This document shows, piece after piece, positions 53,397 to 62,142 of a DNA stretch of 64,000 bases. The notes beneath the pieces are model-generated. The model did not search any database and had not been told where the DNA came from. It was given only the letters and a program-made list of their open reading frames with translations. The position numbers and the translations under genes were made by a program. The stretch's first letter is position 1. Every line of letters begins with the position of its first letter. The DNA comes from Corynebacterium freneyi (GTDB taxonomy: Bacteria > Actinomycetota > Actinomycetes > Mycobacteriales > Mycobacteriaceae). The DNA is taken from NCBI RefSeq assembly GCF_030408835.1, contig NZ_CP047357.1:682001-746000 (forward strand), given 5' to 3'.

Positions 53397-54580
53397 ATGG
53401 GTGCTGAACTGATTCGGGGCCGACGAATCCGGGCCGTCGTGGCGGCCTTCGGCGTCGCCGCCCTGACGCTGACGGGCTGCACCGTCGGCGACTCGGAGGG
53501 GACGGATGGTTCCGGCAAGGTCCAGGAAGACAAGCCGAAGCCGGTGGCCAACGTCAAGGACGGCGCGGACGACTGGTCGGTGCTCGACCCGGTCACCGTG
53601 ACCATCGACGACGCGAAGCTCGACTCGGTGACCCTGACCAACGACGAAGGCACCGAGGTCGAGGGCGAGCTGTCGGAGGACGGCACGAAGTGGACCTCCA
53701 CCGAGGAACTCGGCTACTCCCGCACCTACACCATCGAGGCGAAGGCCGGCACGGAGAAGCTGTCCACCTCCTTCCAGACCGTCACCCCGAACAACCAGAC
53801 CTACGGCTACCTCTCCCCGGCGGAGGGCTCCACCGTCGGCGTCGGCCAGACCATCGCGGTGCGTTTCGACGAGCCCATCGCCGACCGCAAGGCCGCCCAG
53901 GACGCCATCAAGGTGACCACGGAACCGGCGCAGGAGGGCGCGTTCTACTGGCTCAACAACTCCGAGGTCCGCTGGTGGCCGGCCGAGTACTGGGAGCCGG
54001 GCACGGAGGTCACGGTCGACGTCGACATCTACGGCAAGGACCTGGGCAACGGCTACTACGGCCAGGAGGACAGCTCCACCAGCTTCACCATCGGCGACAA
54101 GGTCATCGCCATCGCCGATGACGCGACGAAGACGATGACCATCGAGCGCAACGGCGTGGTGGAGAACTCCATGCCGATTTCGATGGGCTCGGCCCGCTGG
54201 CCCACCCCGAACGGCACGTACCTCATCGGCGAACAGCACACCAGCATGGTCATGGACTCCACCACCTTCGGCCTGTCGCTGGACGCCGGCGGCTACCGGA
54301 CCCCGTCAACTACGCGACCCAGATGTCCTACTCCGGCATCTACGTCCACGGTGCGCCGTGGTCGGTGTGGGCCCAGGGCTCGCAGAACGTGTCGCACGGT
54401 TGCATCAACGTCACCGACGCCAACGCCGCCTGGTTCCAGCAGAACACCAAGCGCGGCGACATCGTCATCGTCCGCAACACCATCGGCGGCACCCTGCCCG
54501 GCACCGACGGCCTCGGCGACTGGAACATCCCGTGGGAGACCTGGAAGGCCGGCAACGCCGACGAAACCTCCTCCTGGTAG
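53397..54580 (+). pseudogene. L,D-transpeptidase lipoprotein, frameshifted
   Basis: The product is a cell-wall cross-linking enzyme of the actinobacterial lipoprotein Ldt type. The N-terminus has a signal with lipobox LTLTGC. Ig-like domains follow (about residues 40-145 and 130-235; PNNQTYGYLSPAEGSTVGVG), then the YkuD catalytic domain. After [11 protein letters not shown] (about 54303) the frame is lost: CCCCGTCAAC lacks one G, and the reading continues one frame over at [20 protein letters not shown], reaching [14 protein letters not shown] with the catalytic His, Gly and Cys, and stopping at 54580. Unless this is a sequencing error, the first reading frame (to 54749) ends in nonsense and the enzyme is inactive. 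ATG at 53397 follows GAGGA. Confidence 0.8.
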
Positions 54581-54616
54581 CTCATTCGCGTCCCCGTCAT
54601 CCGACGCACGTGGAAG

Positions 54617-54648
54617 ACCCCGCCCGGCCTGCAGTGGCCGGGCGGGGT
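54617..54648. terminator. Hairpin between the Ldt gene and the response-regulator gene
   Basis: A perfect 13-bp stem, ACCCCGCCCGGCC / GGCCGGGCGGGGT, has a 6-nt loop and lies between two convergent genes, so it may act in both directions. Confidence 0.7.
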
Positions 54649-54681
54649 TCGTCGTATGTCGGGAAGAGCGGGGAGGGGCGC

Positions 54682-55332
54682 TCAGAGCATGCCGAGTTCG
54701 GTGGCCTTGGCCACGGCGGCGGTGCGCGAACCCACGTCCAGCTTGGTGAAGACGTGCACCAGGTGGGACTTGACGGTCGCCTCGGTCAGGACGAGCTTTC
54801 CGGCGATGTCCTTGTTCGACAGACCGTCGGCGACAAGGCGCAGCACCTCGGTCTCGCGGGCGGTGAGGGAACGGCCCGGGTCACGCAGGCGCCCCATCAG
54901 GCGGGTGGCGACGTCACCGGACAACACGGTTTCGCCGCGGGCGGCGGAGCGGACGCCGTCGACGAGCTGCGCCGGGTCGGAGTCCTTGAGCAGGTAACCG
55001 ACCGCGCCGGCGGACACGGCGCCGAGGATGTCGGCGTCGGAGGAGTAGTTGGTCACCACCAGCACCTGCGGCGGGTCGGGCAGCGCACGGATGCGGGCGG
55101 TGGCGTCGACCCCGCCCGCCTGGCCATGGGCGCCCGGGCCTTCGCCGAAACGCAGGTCCATGAGCACCAGGTCGAAGGGGCGACCGGCGTCGTGGGCGTC
55201 GGCGACGGCCTGCACGGCCTCGTCGGGTGTGGCGGCCTCGGCGGCCACGGTGATTCCGCCGTCGGTTTCGAGCACCGCGCGCAGCCCCGCGCGAACCACG
55301 GGGTGATCGTCGGCGAGCAGGACGGTGATCAT
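54682..55332 (-). CDS. chrA: LuxR/NarL-type response regulator, ChrA-like
   Basis: This is a 216-residue regulator. The receiver domain has VLLADDHPVVRAGLRAVLE (acidic pair), the phospho-acceptor in LVLMDLRFGEGPGAHGQAGG, and YLLKDSDPAQLV (Lys). The C-terminal LuxR HTH reads LTARETEVLRLVADGLSNKD and ATVKSHLVHVFTKLDVGSRT. It overlaps the kinase gene by 4 nt. Together with the divergent permease/ATPase pair, the layout equals chrSA-hrtBA of corynebacteria, where haem activates export. The name is inferred from this arrangement. Confidence 0.75.
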   Translation of the reverse strand: MITVLLADDHPVVRAGLRAVLETDGGITVAAEAATPDEAVQAVADAHDAGRPFDLVLMDLRFGEGPGAHGQAGGVDATARIRALPDPPQVLVVTNYSSDADILGAVSAGAVGYLLKDSDPAQLVDGVRSAARGETVLSGDVATRLMGRLRDPGRSLTARETEVLRLVADGLSNKDIAGKLVLTEATVKSHLVHVFTKLDVGSRTAAVAKATELGML

Positions 55333-56720
55333 TGGGGCTCCTTGGATTCGGGGTCGGTCGGGGAATCGGGGCCGACCGAATCGGCGATCACGGCGTCGGC
55401 GGCCGAGGGGTCGGATGCGGGGAGGTGGGCGTCGTCAAGCGGAACGTGCACCGACACCCCGCAGCCGGAACCCGGCGCGGACTCGATGGACACGGTTCCA
55501 CCGAGGGCGGCGATGCGGCGACGCACGCCCACGATGCCCACCGCCCCGGACGGCGGTGCGGCGGTCGGATCGAAGCCGACGCCATCGTCGACGACGTCGA
55601 GGGACACCGAATCGGGCTGGTAGGTCAGGGTCACGGCGCACCGGTCGGCATGGGCGTGGCGGGCGACGTTGGCGACGCTGGCCTGGGCGATGCGGACCAA
55701 CGCCGCCTCGACCTCCGCCGGCAGCGGGCGCGGATCGCCGTCGACGCTGAAGTGCGCGGGGGAACCGTCGGCGGTGGCCGGGGTTGCGGCGCAGACCCGG
55801 GCGAGTGCCACCGGCAGGTCCGCCCCGCTGAGCGCGCCGGGCTGCAGGGCGGCGATGATGCGACGGGTTTCCCTGAGATTGTCGGCGGCGACGTCGCGGG
55901 CCATGCGGATCTGTCCGATGGTGCGTTCGGTCGACGCCGACCGCTCGGCATCGGTTCGCGCGTCATCGCCGACGACGCGGGCCGACGCCTCCGCCGAATG
56001 CAGCAGCAGCTGAATGGAGGACAGGCCCTGGGCGACGGTGTCGTGGATGTCGGCGGCCAGACGGGCGCGTTCGTCCAGTTCGCCGGCCCGGCGCGACATT
56101 TCGGCGATGTCGGCGCGGGCGGCGAGCAGTTCGTCGATGGCCTCGGCGCGGGTGGTGGCCTCCTGCAGCAGCATGCGGAACCCCAGGCCCACCATCAGCG
56201 CCACCGCGGCGCCGAGGATGGGGCCGGCGACGCCGCCGACGCTCCACCCGCCGTGCCAGGCGATGATGCCGATGGCCAGCGCCGTGATGACGCCGACCAT
56301 CGCCACCGCGTACCAGCCGACGGCGGCCTGCAGCACCAGGAAGAAGAGGGGAAACGCCAGCCACACCCCGTCGGGCGACGTCCACGCCAGCCCGGCGAAA
56401 CAGGCGATGACGGCGGGCGGCCACCACGGCGGCTCGTCGTCGGGCTGCATGCGGCCGATGGCGTAGACGATGGCGAAGATGACCAGCCACAGCCACGTCG
56501 CCGGCGACAGGTGCCCCGATTCGGCGGTGGCGATGCCGCGCAGCGCGACGAACATGAGCAGCACGGCGACCAGCAGGTCCAGGCACACCCGCAGCCACCG
56601 CCAGATCCGGCCGAGCGCCGCTGGGTCGGTCGCGGCGGCGTCGGCGGTGGGGCCCGGGCGGGCGCCGGCGGCGGGGTCCGGCCCTGCGGCGGGGGAGGGG
56701 GTCTCGGGGCGGTCGTTCAC
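55329..56720 (-). CDS. chrS: Sensor histidine kinase, ChrS-like
   Basis: This is a 463-residue membrane kinase. Six or so hydrophobic helices lie between residues ~45 and 195 (LLVAVLLMFVALRGI, WLWLVIFAIVYAIG, VWLAFPLFFLVLQAA and others). They are followed by the HisKA_3 dimer/phospho-His box RARLAADIHDTVAQGLSSIQ and a HATPase_c domain (VANVARHAHADRCAVTLTY, VVDDGVGFDP, GIVGVRRRIAALGG). The membrane-embedded sensor without a large periplasmic loop fits haem sensing in the membrane, as in ChrS. GTG at 56720. It is upstream of and coupled to the regulator gene. Confidence 0.78.
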   Translation of the reverse strand: MNDRPETPSPAAGPDPAAGARPGPTADAAATDPAALGRIWRWLRVCLDLLVAVLLMFVALRGIATAESGHLSPATWLWLVIFAIVYAIGRMQPDDEPPWWPPAVIACFAGLAWTSPDGVWLAFPLFFLVLQAAVGWYAVAMVGVITALAIGIIAWHGGWSVGGVAGPILGAAVALMVGLGFRMLLQEATTRAEAIDELLAARADIAEMSRRAGELDERARLAADIHDTVAQGLSSIQLLLHSAEASARVVGDDARTDAERSASTERTIGQIRMARDVAADNLRETRRIIAALQPGALSGADLPVALARVCAATPATADGSPAHFSVDGDPRPLPAEVEAALVRIAQASVANVARHAHADRCAVTLTYQPDSVSLDVVDDGVGFDPTAAPPSGAVGIVGVRRRIAALGGTVSIESAPGSGCGVSVHVPLDDAHLPASDPSAADAVIADSVGPDSPTDPESKEPQ

Positions 56721-56860
56721 GCCCCCCAGCGTAAGTGCCGCACGCGCCGGGGTGCAGGTGGCGGGGCGCGGCGGCGTCGTCGGGGTCAACCGAAAGTTGG
56801 GAGGCAAGTCCCATCCCGCGGGCGATTCGCCGGAGGCCCGCGCCGACGACCATTGGAGTC

Positions 56861-57853
56861 ATGTACCAGGCAACTCGTGAACTCCGCGCCGCACCCGGGC
56901 GCACCGCATTGATCACCGTCACCGTCGGCTTGATCGCCGTGCTCGTCACCATGCTGTCCGCATTGGCGGCGGGCTTGTCCCATCAGTCGACGTCGGCGTT
57001 GTCCGAATCCCTCGGCGACGACGATGCCGTCATCGTCGCCGACGCCGGTTCTCCGTCGTTGGCGGCGTCTCGCTTGACGACGGCCCAGGTCACGGCCGCG
57101 AAGTCCGAGGGCGGGGCCGAGGTGTGGTCCGTGGGCCGCGCGCGCCTCGGCGGTGAGCCGGTTTTCGTCTTCCCGGACCATTCGCTCGGACGCAACGAGA
57201 TCCGTCCCTCCGACGCCGTCGCAGAGGATCTTCCGGAGTCCGGCACCGCGACCTTCGGGGGACGGACGGTCACCGTCGCCGGTACCGCGGGTGACCTGTG
57301 GTGGGAGCACCAGCCGGTCGTGTTCGTCGACCCCGCGCTGGCGGAGCAGATCGCCGGTGGTGCGTCGGCCGTCGTCGTCGATGAATCCGTGACCGAGGCC
57401 CCCGAGGTCGACGGCACCGTGGTCGTGCGCGGCGACGAGCGCATGGACCTGTCGTCGTCGAACAAGGGCGAGCAGATGTCGCTCAACGCGATGACGTCGT
57501 TGCTGTACCTCATTTCCGCGTTGGTCGTCGGCGCGTTTTTCATGGTGTGGACCGTCCAGCGCATGCGCGGCGTCGCGGTGTCTTCGGCGCTGGGGGCGTC
57601 GCGTCCGGTGCTGGCCGCCGATTCGTTGGGCCAGGCGCTCATCGTGCTGGCGCTTGGCGTCGGTTCGGGCGTCGCCGTCACCGTCGGCGCGGGCACGTGG
57701 CTGTCGTCCAGCGGCATCATGCCGGTGCTCATCGATGCGTCGACGACCGCGTGGCCGGCGTTGGTCCTCGTCGGCACCGGATTGATCGGCGCGGCCGTGG
57801 CGCTGGTGCCCGTGCTGCGCGTCGAGCCGAGGGAGGCGCTGGCCAATGCGTGA
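56861..57853 (+). CDS. hrtB: ABC-type permease, HrtB-like haem exporter subunit
   Basis: This is a 330-residue permease with a MacB/FtsX-like fold. An N-terminal helix (TALITVTVGLIAVLVTMLSA) is followed by a large extracytoplasmic domain (about residues 45-195). Three helices lie at the C-terminus (LLYLISALVVGAFFMVW; ALIVLALGVGSGVAVTVG; ALVLVGTGLIGAAVALVPV), ending in RVEPREALANA. The divergent 140-bp gap to the sensor kinase should hold the shared control region; GGGTCAACCGAAAGTTGGGA (56785-56804) is a candidate site. It would export haem together with HrtA. Confidence 0.72.
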   Translation: MYQATRELRAAPGRTALITVTVGLIAVLVTMLSALAAGLSHQSTSALSESLGDDDAVIVADAGSPSLAASRLTTAQVTAAKSEGGAEVWSVGRARLGGEPVFVFPDHSLGRNEIRPSDAVAEDLPESGTATFGGRTVTVAGTAGDLWWEHQPVVFVDPALAEQIAGGASAVVVDESVTEAPEVDGTVVVRGDERMDLSSSNKGEQMSLNAMTSLLYLISALVVGAFFMVWTVQRMRGVAVSSALGASRPVLAADSLGQALIVLALGVGSGVAVTVGAGTWLSSSGIMPVLIDASTTAWPALVLVGTGLIGAAVALVPVLRVEPREALANA

Positions 57854-57920
57854 CCCCGCCGGCCCGAACCGGACCGCCCGCACCACCTTTGCCCCGCATG
57901 AACGCGAACAGGAGACCACG

Positions 57921-58772
57921 ATGACCTCGTCCACCGCATTCGATTCCCGCACCGCCGATTCCCGCACCGCCGATTCCCGCACCGCCGATTCCCGCACCGC
58001 CGATTCCCGCACCGCCGACGCTCGTCGGGCGCTGCACGTCTCCGGCGTCGGCCTGGAGGTCGCCGACGGTTCCGCGACGCGCCGCATCCTCGACGACGTC
58101 TCCCTCGACGTCGACCGCGGCGAGGTCGTCGCCGTCACCGGCCCCTCCGGATCCGGCAAGTCCACGCTGCTCGCGGTGGCGGGCTGCCTGCAGACCCCCG
58201 ACACGGGCGTCGTCACGCTGCATGGTGCCGACGGCGACGTCGACCTGACCGCCCGGGGCGCCGACGCGACGCGTGTGCGTCGCGAACACATCGGTTTGGT
58301 GTTCCAGCAGCCGAACCTGCTTCCCGCGTTGACGGTGCGGGAGCAGCTGATCGTCATGACGCGCCTGGGCCGCATTCTTCCGCCGCCGGCCTCCGAGCGT
58401 CGCCGCGCCCGCGAGCGTGCCGCCGAGTTGCTCGAGTCCGTGGGACTGAGCGGTATGGCCGAGCGCCGCGTGTCCACCCTGTCCGGCGGTCAGCAGGCGC
58501 GGGTGAACCTGGCGCGAGCTTTGATGAATGAGCCCGAGTTGCTGCTGGTCGACGAGCCCACCGCCGCCCTCGATCGTGCCTCCGCCGAGGCGGTCACCGA
58601 CCTCATCGTCGACGTCACCCGCCACTATGGGGCGGCGACCCTGTACGTCACCCACGATCCCGGCCAGGCCGAGCGCGCCGACCGCGTCATGGAGATGGTC
58701 GACGGACGCCTGACCGACGTCGGCGCGCCGGGCGGGTCGGCTGCGCAGCGGGAGCACGCCGTGGCGAGGTAG
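57921..58772 (+). CDS. hrtA: ABC-type ATPase, HrtA-like haem exporter subunit
   Basis: This is a 283-residue ATPase. Walker A is VTGPSGSGKSTLLAVAGCLQ (about residue 78), the Q loop FQQPNLLP, the signature LSGGQQARVNLARAL, Walker B LLLVDEPTAALD, and the H loop VTHDPGQAERAD. The N-terminus is unusual: five perfect copies of Asp-Ser-Arg-Thr-Ala (residues ~8-32) before the normal ABC start. The ATG at 57921 has AGGAG 6 nt upstream; a frame from 57846 overlaps the permease gene. Confidence 0.78.
   Translation: MTSSTAFDSRTADSRTADSRTADSRTADSRTADARRALHVSGVGLEVADGSATRRILDDVSLDVDRGEVVAVTGPSGSGKSTLLAVAGCLQTPDTGVVTLHGADGDVDLTARGADATRVRREHIGLVFQQPNLLPALTVREQLIVMTRLGRILPPPASERRRARERAAELLESVGLSGMAERRVSTLSGGQQARVNLARALMNEPELLLVDEPTAALDRASAEAVTDLIVDVTRHYGAATLYVTHDPGQAERADRVMEMVDGRLTDVGAPGGSAAQREHAVAR
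57942..58016 (+). repeat. Tandem 15-bp repeat (5 copies) inside hrtA
   Basis: Five perfect head-to-tail copies of GATTCCCGCACCGCC encode (DSRTA)5, followed by a diverged sixth (GACGCTCGTCGGGCG, DARRA). Perfect in-frame repeats of this sort are prone to slippage and copy-number change. Confidence 0.95.
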
Positions 58773-58795
58773 TCGCCGCGAACCCCGCGCATGCG

Positions 58796-58825
58796 AAAGG
58801 CCCGGACCAAACGGTCCGGGCCTTT
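58796..58825. terminator. Bidirectional terminator between hrtA and tRNA-His
   Basis: A perfect 13-bp stem, AAAGGCCCGGACC / GGTCCGGGCCTTT, with loop AAAC serves the rightward hrtA and the leftward tRNA-His. Confidence 0.85.
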
Positions 58826-58832
58826 CCTTCGG

Positions 58833-58906
58833 GGTGACTGACGGGACTCGAACCCGCGACACCCAGGATCACAACCTGGTGCTCTACCAACTGAACTACA
58901 GTCACC
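58833..58906 (-). tRNA. tRNA-His (GTG)
   Basis: On the minus strand: acceptor GTGACTG/CAGTCAC, anticodon loop TTGTGAT, T arm GCGGGTTCGAGTCCCGT, discriminator C and an encoded extra G at -1 typical of tRNA-His. CCA is not encoded. Confidence 0.95.
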
Positions 58907-58989
58907 ATCGCATTCACGACGTCGGGGTAACCCGCGCCGTGCAGCGGATTACAGGATAACCCACGAATCGTGCCCGACAAAACCGCAGG

Positions 58990-59703
58990 TCATCGGCATG
59001 CTTGACGACGGTCCGGCCCAGGCCACTCCATCGGCACGGCACGCATGGCGTCCTCGGCCGCCCGCGTGACCTCATCGGTGGACGGTCCCTCGCCGGGGAC
59101 GAGCATGGCGCGGCGGTAGAACTCCAGCTCGCGGATCGACTCGCGGATGTCGGCCAGCGCACGGTGCGACATGCCCTTCTCCGGCTGCCCGAAGTACACG
59201 CGCGGGTACCAGCGGCGGGCCAGTTCCTTAAGGGAGGACACGTCGATCATGCGGTAGTGCAGGAACTGGTCGAGCTCCGGCATGTAGCGGTTGATGAAGC
59301 CGCGGTCCGAGGCGATCGAGTTGCCGGCCAGCGGCGCCTGACGCTCGGCGGGCACCCACTGGCGGATGTAGTCGAGAACCATGCGCTCGGCTTCGTTGAC
59401 GTCGACGGTCGACCGGCGGATCTCGTCGGTAAGGCCGGAGGACGCGTGCATTTCGGTGACGAACGAGTCCATCTGCGCCAGTTCGGTCTCCGAGGCGTGG
59501 ACCACGATGTCGACGCCGTCGCCGAGGATGTTGAGCTGCGCATCCGTGACCAGGGCCGCGATTTCCACGATGACGTGCCTGTTGGGATCCAGGCCGGTCA
59601 TCTCGCAGTCGATCCACACGATGCGGTCGTACTTCGGGGCAACGCCGTTGGAATCGTTGCCGGCGTTGTCGTTGCAGTTGGCGTCGTCGTGCGCGTGGGT
59701 CAC
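58990..59703 (-). CDS. orn: Oligoribonuclease
   Basis: This 237-residue DEDDh exonuclease degrades 2-5-nt RNAs and pGpG. Motifs: Exo [21 protein letters not shown] (D-E), Exo [22 protein letters not shown], and Exo [22 protein letters not shown] (H-x4-D). A ~30-residue Asn/Asp-rich N-terminus ([14 protein letters not shown]) precedes the core. The GTG start overlaps the stop of cmrA by 4 nt. The order tRNA-His, orn, cmrA echoes Rv2511 and Rv2509 in M. tuberculosis. Confidence 0.94.
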   Translation of the reverse strand: MTHAHDDANCNDNAGNDSNGVAPKYDRIVWIDCEMTGLDPNRHVIVEIAALVTDAQLNILGDGVDIVVHASETELAQMDSFVTEMHASSGLTDEIRRSTVDVNEAERMVLDYIRQWVPAERQAPLAGNSIASDRGFINRYMPELDQFLHYRMIDVSSLKELARRWYPRVYFGQPEKGMSHRALADIRESIRELEFYRRAMLVPGEGPSTDEVTRAAEDAMRAVPMEWPGPDRRQACR

Positions 59704-60497
59704 TGGGCCATCCCTTCGTAGAAACGTCCGATGATGGGGGCGACGAGCCACCTCGGCAGGTAATTGCCCGCGGTGTTCATGCCCTTGCTCAGGGCGCCGG
59801 GCACCACCCGCAGGCGATTGGCCGCCACCGCATCGAGGCTGTCGCGGGCGCAGTCGTCGGTGGAGGTCCACAGGAAATCGGGGACGTTCTCGTCGACCTC
59901 GTTGGCGCCGCCGTCACGCTCGTCGGGACGCACCGGGCCGGGGGCCAGCAACGTGCAGTGCACGCCGGTGCCCTTGAGGTCGTAATGCAGCGCCTCGGTG
60001 AACGTGTTCACGAACGCCTTCGTGCCCACGTACGTGGCGTTGTTCGGGATGACCGTCGTGCCGGCCGCCGAACCCACGTTGAGGATCGCACCCGAACCGC
60101 GCTCGACCATCTGCGGCACCACCAGCTGCGTCAGATCGAACAGGGCGGTGGCGTTGAGCTCGAACTGCGCCTTCTCGTACTCCGGGTCCAACTCCTGGAA
60201 ACGGCCGAACGTGGCGATGCCGGCGCAATTGACCATCACGCTGATCCGGCGCTCCCGCAGCTCGTCGCAAAGCACCTCCCGCTCCCGCGGATCCGACAAA
60301 TCGCAGGGACGGACCTCCACGGACAGGGACGGGCCCGACAGCTCCGCGGCCAGGGCCTCCATCTTGTCCGCCGACCGGGCAACGAGAATCAGCGAATGGC
60401 CGCGCCGGGCGAGTTCCCTGGCCAACGCCTTTCCGATGCCTTGCGACGCGCCGGTCACCACGGCGCGGTAATCGGGATGGGGAGCGGGCAATGCCAT
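59700..60497 (-). CDS. cmrA: Mycolate reductase (CmrA-type short-chain dehydrogenase)
   Basis: This is a 265-residue SDR. The NADPH loop is [20 protein letters not shown], followed by [12 protein letters not shown] (NNAG variant), catalytic Ser in [15 protein letters not shown], and [11 protein letters not shown] (Y-x3-K). It corresponds to CmrA/Rv2509, which reduces the keto group of newly condensed mycolic precursors; the neighbouring orn supports this. GAGGA lies 5 nt before the ATG on the minus strand. It is the strongest single sign in the window that the organism makes mycolic acids. Confidence 0.85.
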   Translation of the reverse strand: MALPAPHPDYRAVVTGASQGIGKALARELARRGHSLILVARSADKMEALAAELSGPSLSVEVRPCDLSDPREREVLCDELRERRISVMVNCAGIATFGRFQELDPEYEKAQFELNATALFDLTQLVVPQMVERGSGAILNVGSAAGTTVIPNNATYVGTKAFVNTFTEALHYDLKGTGVHCTLLAPGPVRPDERDGGANEVDENVPDFLWTSTDDCARDSLDAVAANRLRVVPGALSKGMNTAGNYLPRWLVAPIIGRFYEGMAQ

Positions 60498-60796
60498 GTT
60501 CGTCCTCGCGGTCGGTCGACGGATGGTTACGCCGCAAGCCTAGTGCGCCGAGACGCCGCCCACGGGCCGGCCCGGCACCCGATGTTCCGGCGGGGAGGGG
60601 CCCATGAGGCGGCGGCAATGGGGGAAAGGGTTGTTTGCCCATGTCGGAGACGTATACGGGTGTCCCCTTCATGGGTGTGGGAAACGGGGATCACGCAGAT
60701 CGCGCATTACCATTGACCCAGATTCGATTGGTCGCAGGACCAAAAGCCTTCACCCCGGCCGAAAAATTCCCGGTCGGACGCGGGAAAGGAATGACG
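60498..60796. promoter_or_regulatory. Divergent promoter region cmrA / TetR gene
   Basis: This 299-bp gap holds no gene. It contains the inverted pair GCCCATG...CATGGGTG around GACGTATACGGGTGTC (60636-60676), a possible operator for the TetR protein. TTACCATTGACC lies near 60708-60719. All are tentative. Confidence 0.35.
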
Positions 60797-61420
60797 ATGA
60801 ACCGCGGCAACGACGCCAGAACCTCGGTCGACGAGGCCATCATCGAGGCGGCGCGCGAAAGCATCATGTCCGTCGGACTTCGCCGCACCTCCATCGCCGA
60901 GATCGCCCGCAACGCCGGAGTGTCGCGCCCGACCGTTTACCGTCGCTACGCGGACCTCGACGAACTGTCGAACGAAGTGATCACCCGCGAATTCCTGCGG
61001 ATCCTCGCCGAGCTGCGCGACATGCCCGGCGACGCCCGCCAACGCATGGTCGCGCGCTTCCGCATCATCCTGGCCAGGCTGTCCAACGGCGAATTCTTCC
61101 TCAACCTCGCCGAAACCGACCCCGAACGCATCGTCCGCGCCATCATCCGCCCCAAGGGATCCAGCGAACGGTCGATCATCGAGCAGTACATCCTGCCGGG
61201 CATCAACCACGGCCAGGAAGACGGCTCCATCCGCGACGGTGACCCCATCGTGCTGGCCAACAACGTGTTCATGGTCATGCAGTCCGCCGTGCTCATGTGC
61301 TCCAACCTCCTGCGCGAAAGCGTCGGCGACGGGGCCAACGGTGCAGACGGTGCCGAAGATGCCGTGGAGGCCGCCGTCGACGAAGTCACCGAAATGGTCG
61401 ACCGTTACCTGCGGCCGTAA
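60797..61420 (+). CDS. TetR/AcrR-family regulator
   Basis: This is a 207-residue protein. The HTH is LRRTSIAEIARNAGVSRPTV with YRRYADLDELSNEV. The rest is a helical ligand domain ending VDEVTEMVDRYLRP, with a Gly/Ala/Asp-rich insert near residue 185. AAAGGA lies 6 nt before the ATG at 60797; an ATG at 60791 directly abuts that site and is less likely. It is divergent from cmrA, so it may control cmrA-orn or the membrane protein behind it. The effector is unknown. Confidence 0.78.
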   Translation: MNRGNDARTSVDEAIIEAARESIMSVGLRRTSIAEIARNAGVSRPTVYRRYADLDELSNEVITREFLRILAELRDMPGDARQRMVARFRIILARLSNGEFFLNLAETDPERIVRAIIRPKGSSERSIIEQYILPGINHGQEDGSIRDGDPIVLANNVFMVMQSAVLMCSNLLRESVGDGANGADGAEDAVEAAVDEVTEMVDRYLRP

Positions 61421-61495
61421 GTCTGCGTCGCGTGTGCCGGGCCCGTCGGCGCATTCGGCTAAGGCGATCAATCCGACGAACCGAAGGAGATCATC

Positions 61496-61846
61496 GTGCG
61501 CTCTCTTTTCCTCGCCGCCGCAGCGGCCCACGCCGTGCTGGTGGCCGTTCTTTTCACCGCTTCGGTCGACGTGATGCTTCTGTCGGGCATCGGCATCGTC
61601 GCCACCCTCGTGACCGGGGTGGTGGGGCTGGTGCGCAAGGGCATCGGCGCCGGAATGTGGGCGGGCGCCGTCGCCGGGCTCATCGCCCTGCTCGGATGGG
61701 GGTCGTGGTTGCTCGTCTGGGCGACCGACCCCGACCGCAACGACCCGGTGATCAACGTCTGGGGCATCCTGCTGCCGGGGCTCGCTGTGATCATCTACCT
61801 GGTGGCGGCCGCGTTGCCGTCCACCCGCCGCGACGTGGCCGGCTGA
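61496..61846 (+). CDS. Small four-helix membrane protein
   Basis: This is a 116-residue protein, nearly all membrane: helices at about residues 4-22, 27-45, 50-72 and 85-106. Short loops hold WATDPDRNDPVI. No family was recognised. AAGGAG lies 7 nt before the GTG. It lies 75 bp after the TetR gene in the same direction and may be co-transcribed and controlled by it. Confidence 0.6.
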   Translation: MRSLFLAAAAAHAVLVAVLFTASVDVMLLSGIGIVATLVTGVVGLVRKGIGAGMWAGAVAGLIALLGWGSWLLVWATDPDRNDPVINVWGILLPGLAVIIYLVAAALPSTRRDVAG

Positions 61847-61894
61847 ATCGACCGCCGGAATCCGAGGCGCCGCGGCCAGGTCGCGGCCAATCGG

Positions 61895-61937
61895 AAAACC
61901 CCGTCGCCCTGCAATGGAACAGGACGGCGGGGGTTTT
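61895..61937. terminator. Bidirectional terminator before tRNA-Arg
   Basis: The imperfect hairpin AAAACCCCGTCGCCCTG / CAGGACGGCGGGGGTTTT has T runs on both strands and lies between the rightward membrane gene and the leftward tRNA-Arg. Confidence 0.7.
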
Positions 61938-61944
61938 CGCACCG

Positions 61945-62018
61945 TGCCCCCGGCAGGATTCGAACCCGCGACCAGCCGGGTAGAAGCCGGATGCTCTAAT
62001 CCACTGAGCTACGGAGGC
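61945..62018 (-). tRNA. tRNA-Arg (TCT)
   Basis: On the minus strand: acceptor GCCTCCG/CGGGGGC (one G-T), anticodon loop CTTCTAC giving TCT, and T arm GCGGG-TTCGAAT-CCTGC. CCA is not encoded. Confidence 0.93.
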
Positions 62019-62142
62019 ATGCGAAACGGAATGATAACCCGGCCACCGGGATGCCCGGTAAGCGGGCGAGCCGCGGCGGGGGAGGGAACGGCGCGCCAAC
62101 CGGAATTCTGCGGCCCCACCTCGGGGGTCTACCCTAGGGGGC

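Noticed and set aside
54304..54749. The C-terminal 150 residues of the first-frame L,D-transpeptidase ORF
   Set aside because: After the frameshift the sequence becomes Arg/Pro/Ser-rich nonsense, while the true domain continues one frame over.
57846..57920. Earlier start for hrtA overlapping hrtB
   Set aside because: ATG 57921 has a well-placed AGGAG, and the earlier part is Pro/Arg-rich without similarity to ABC ATPases.
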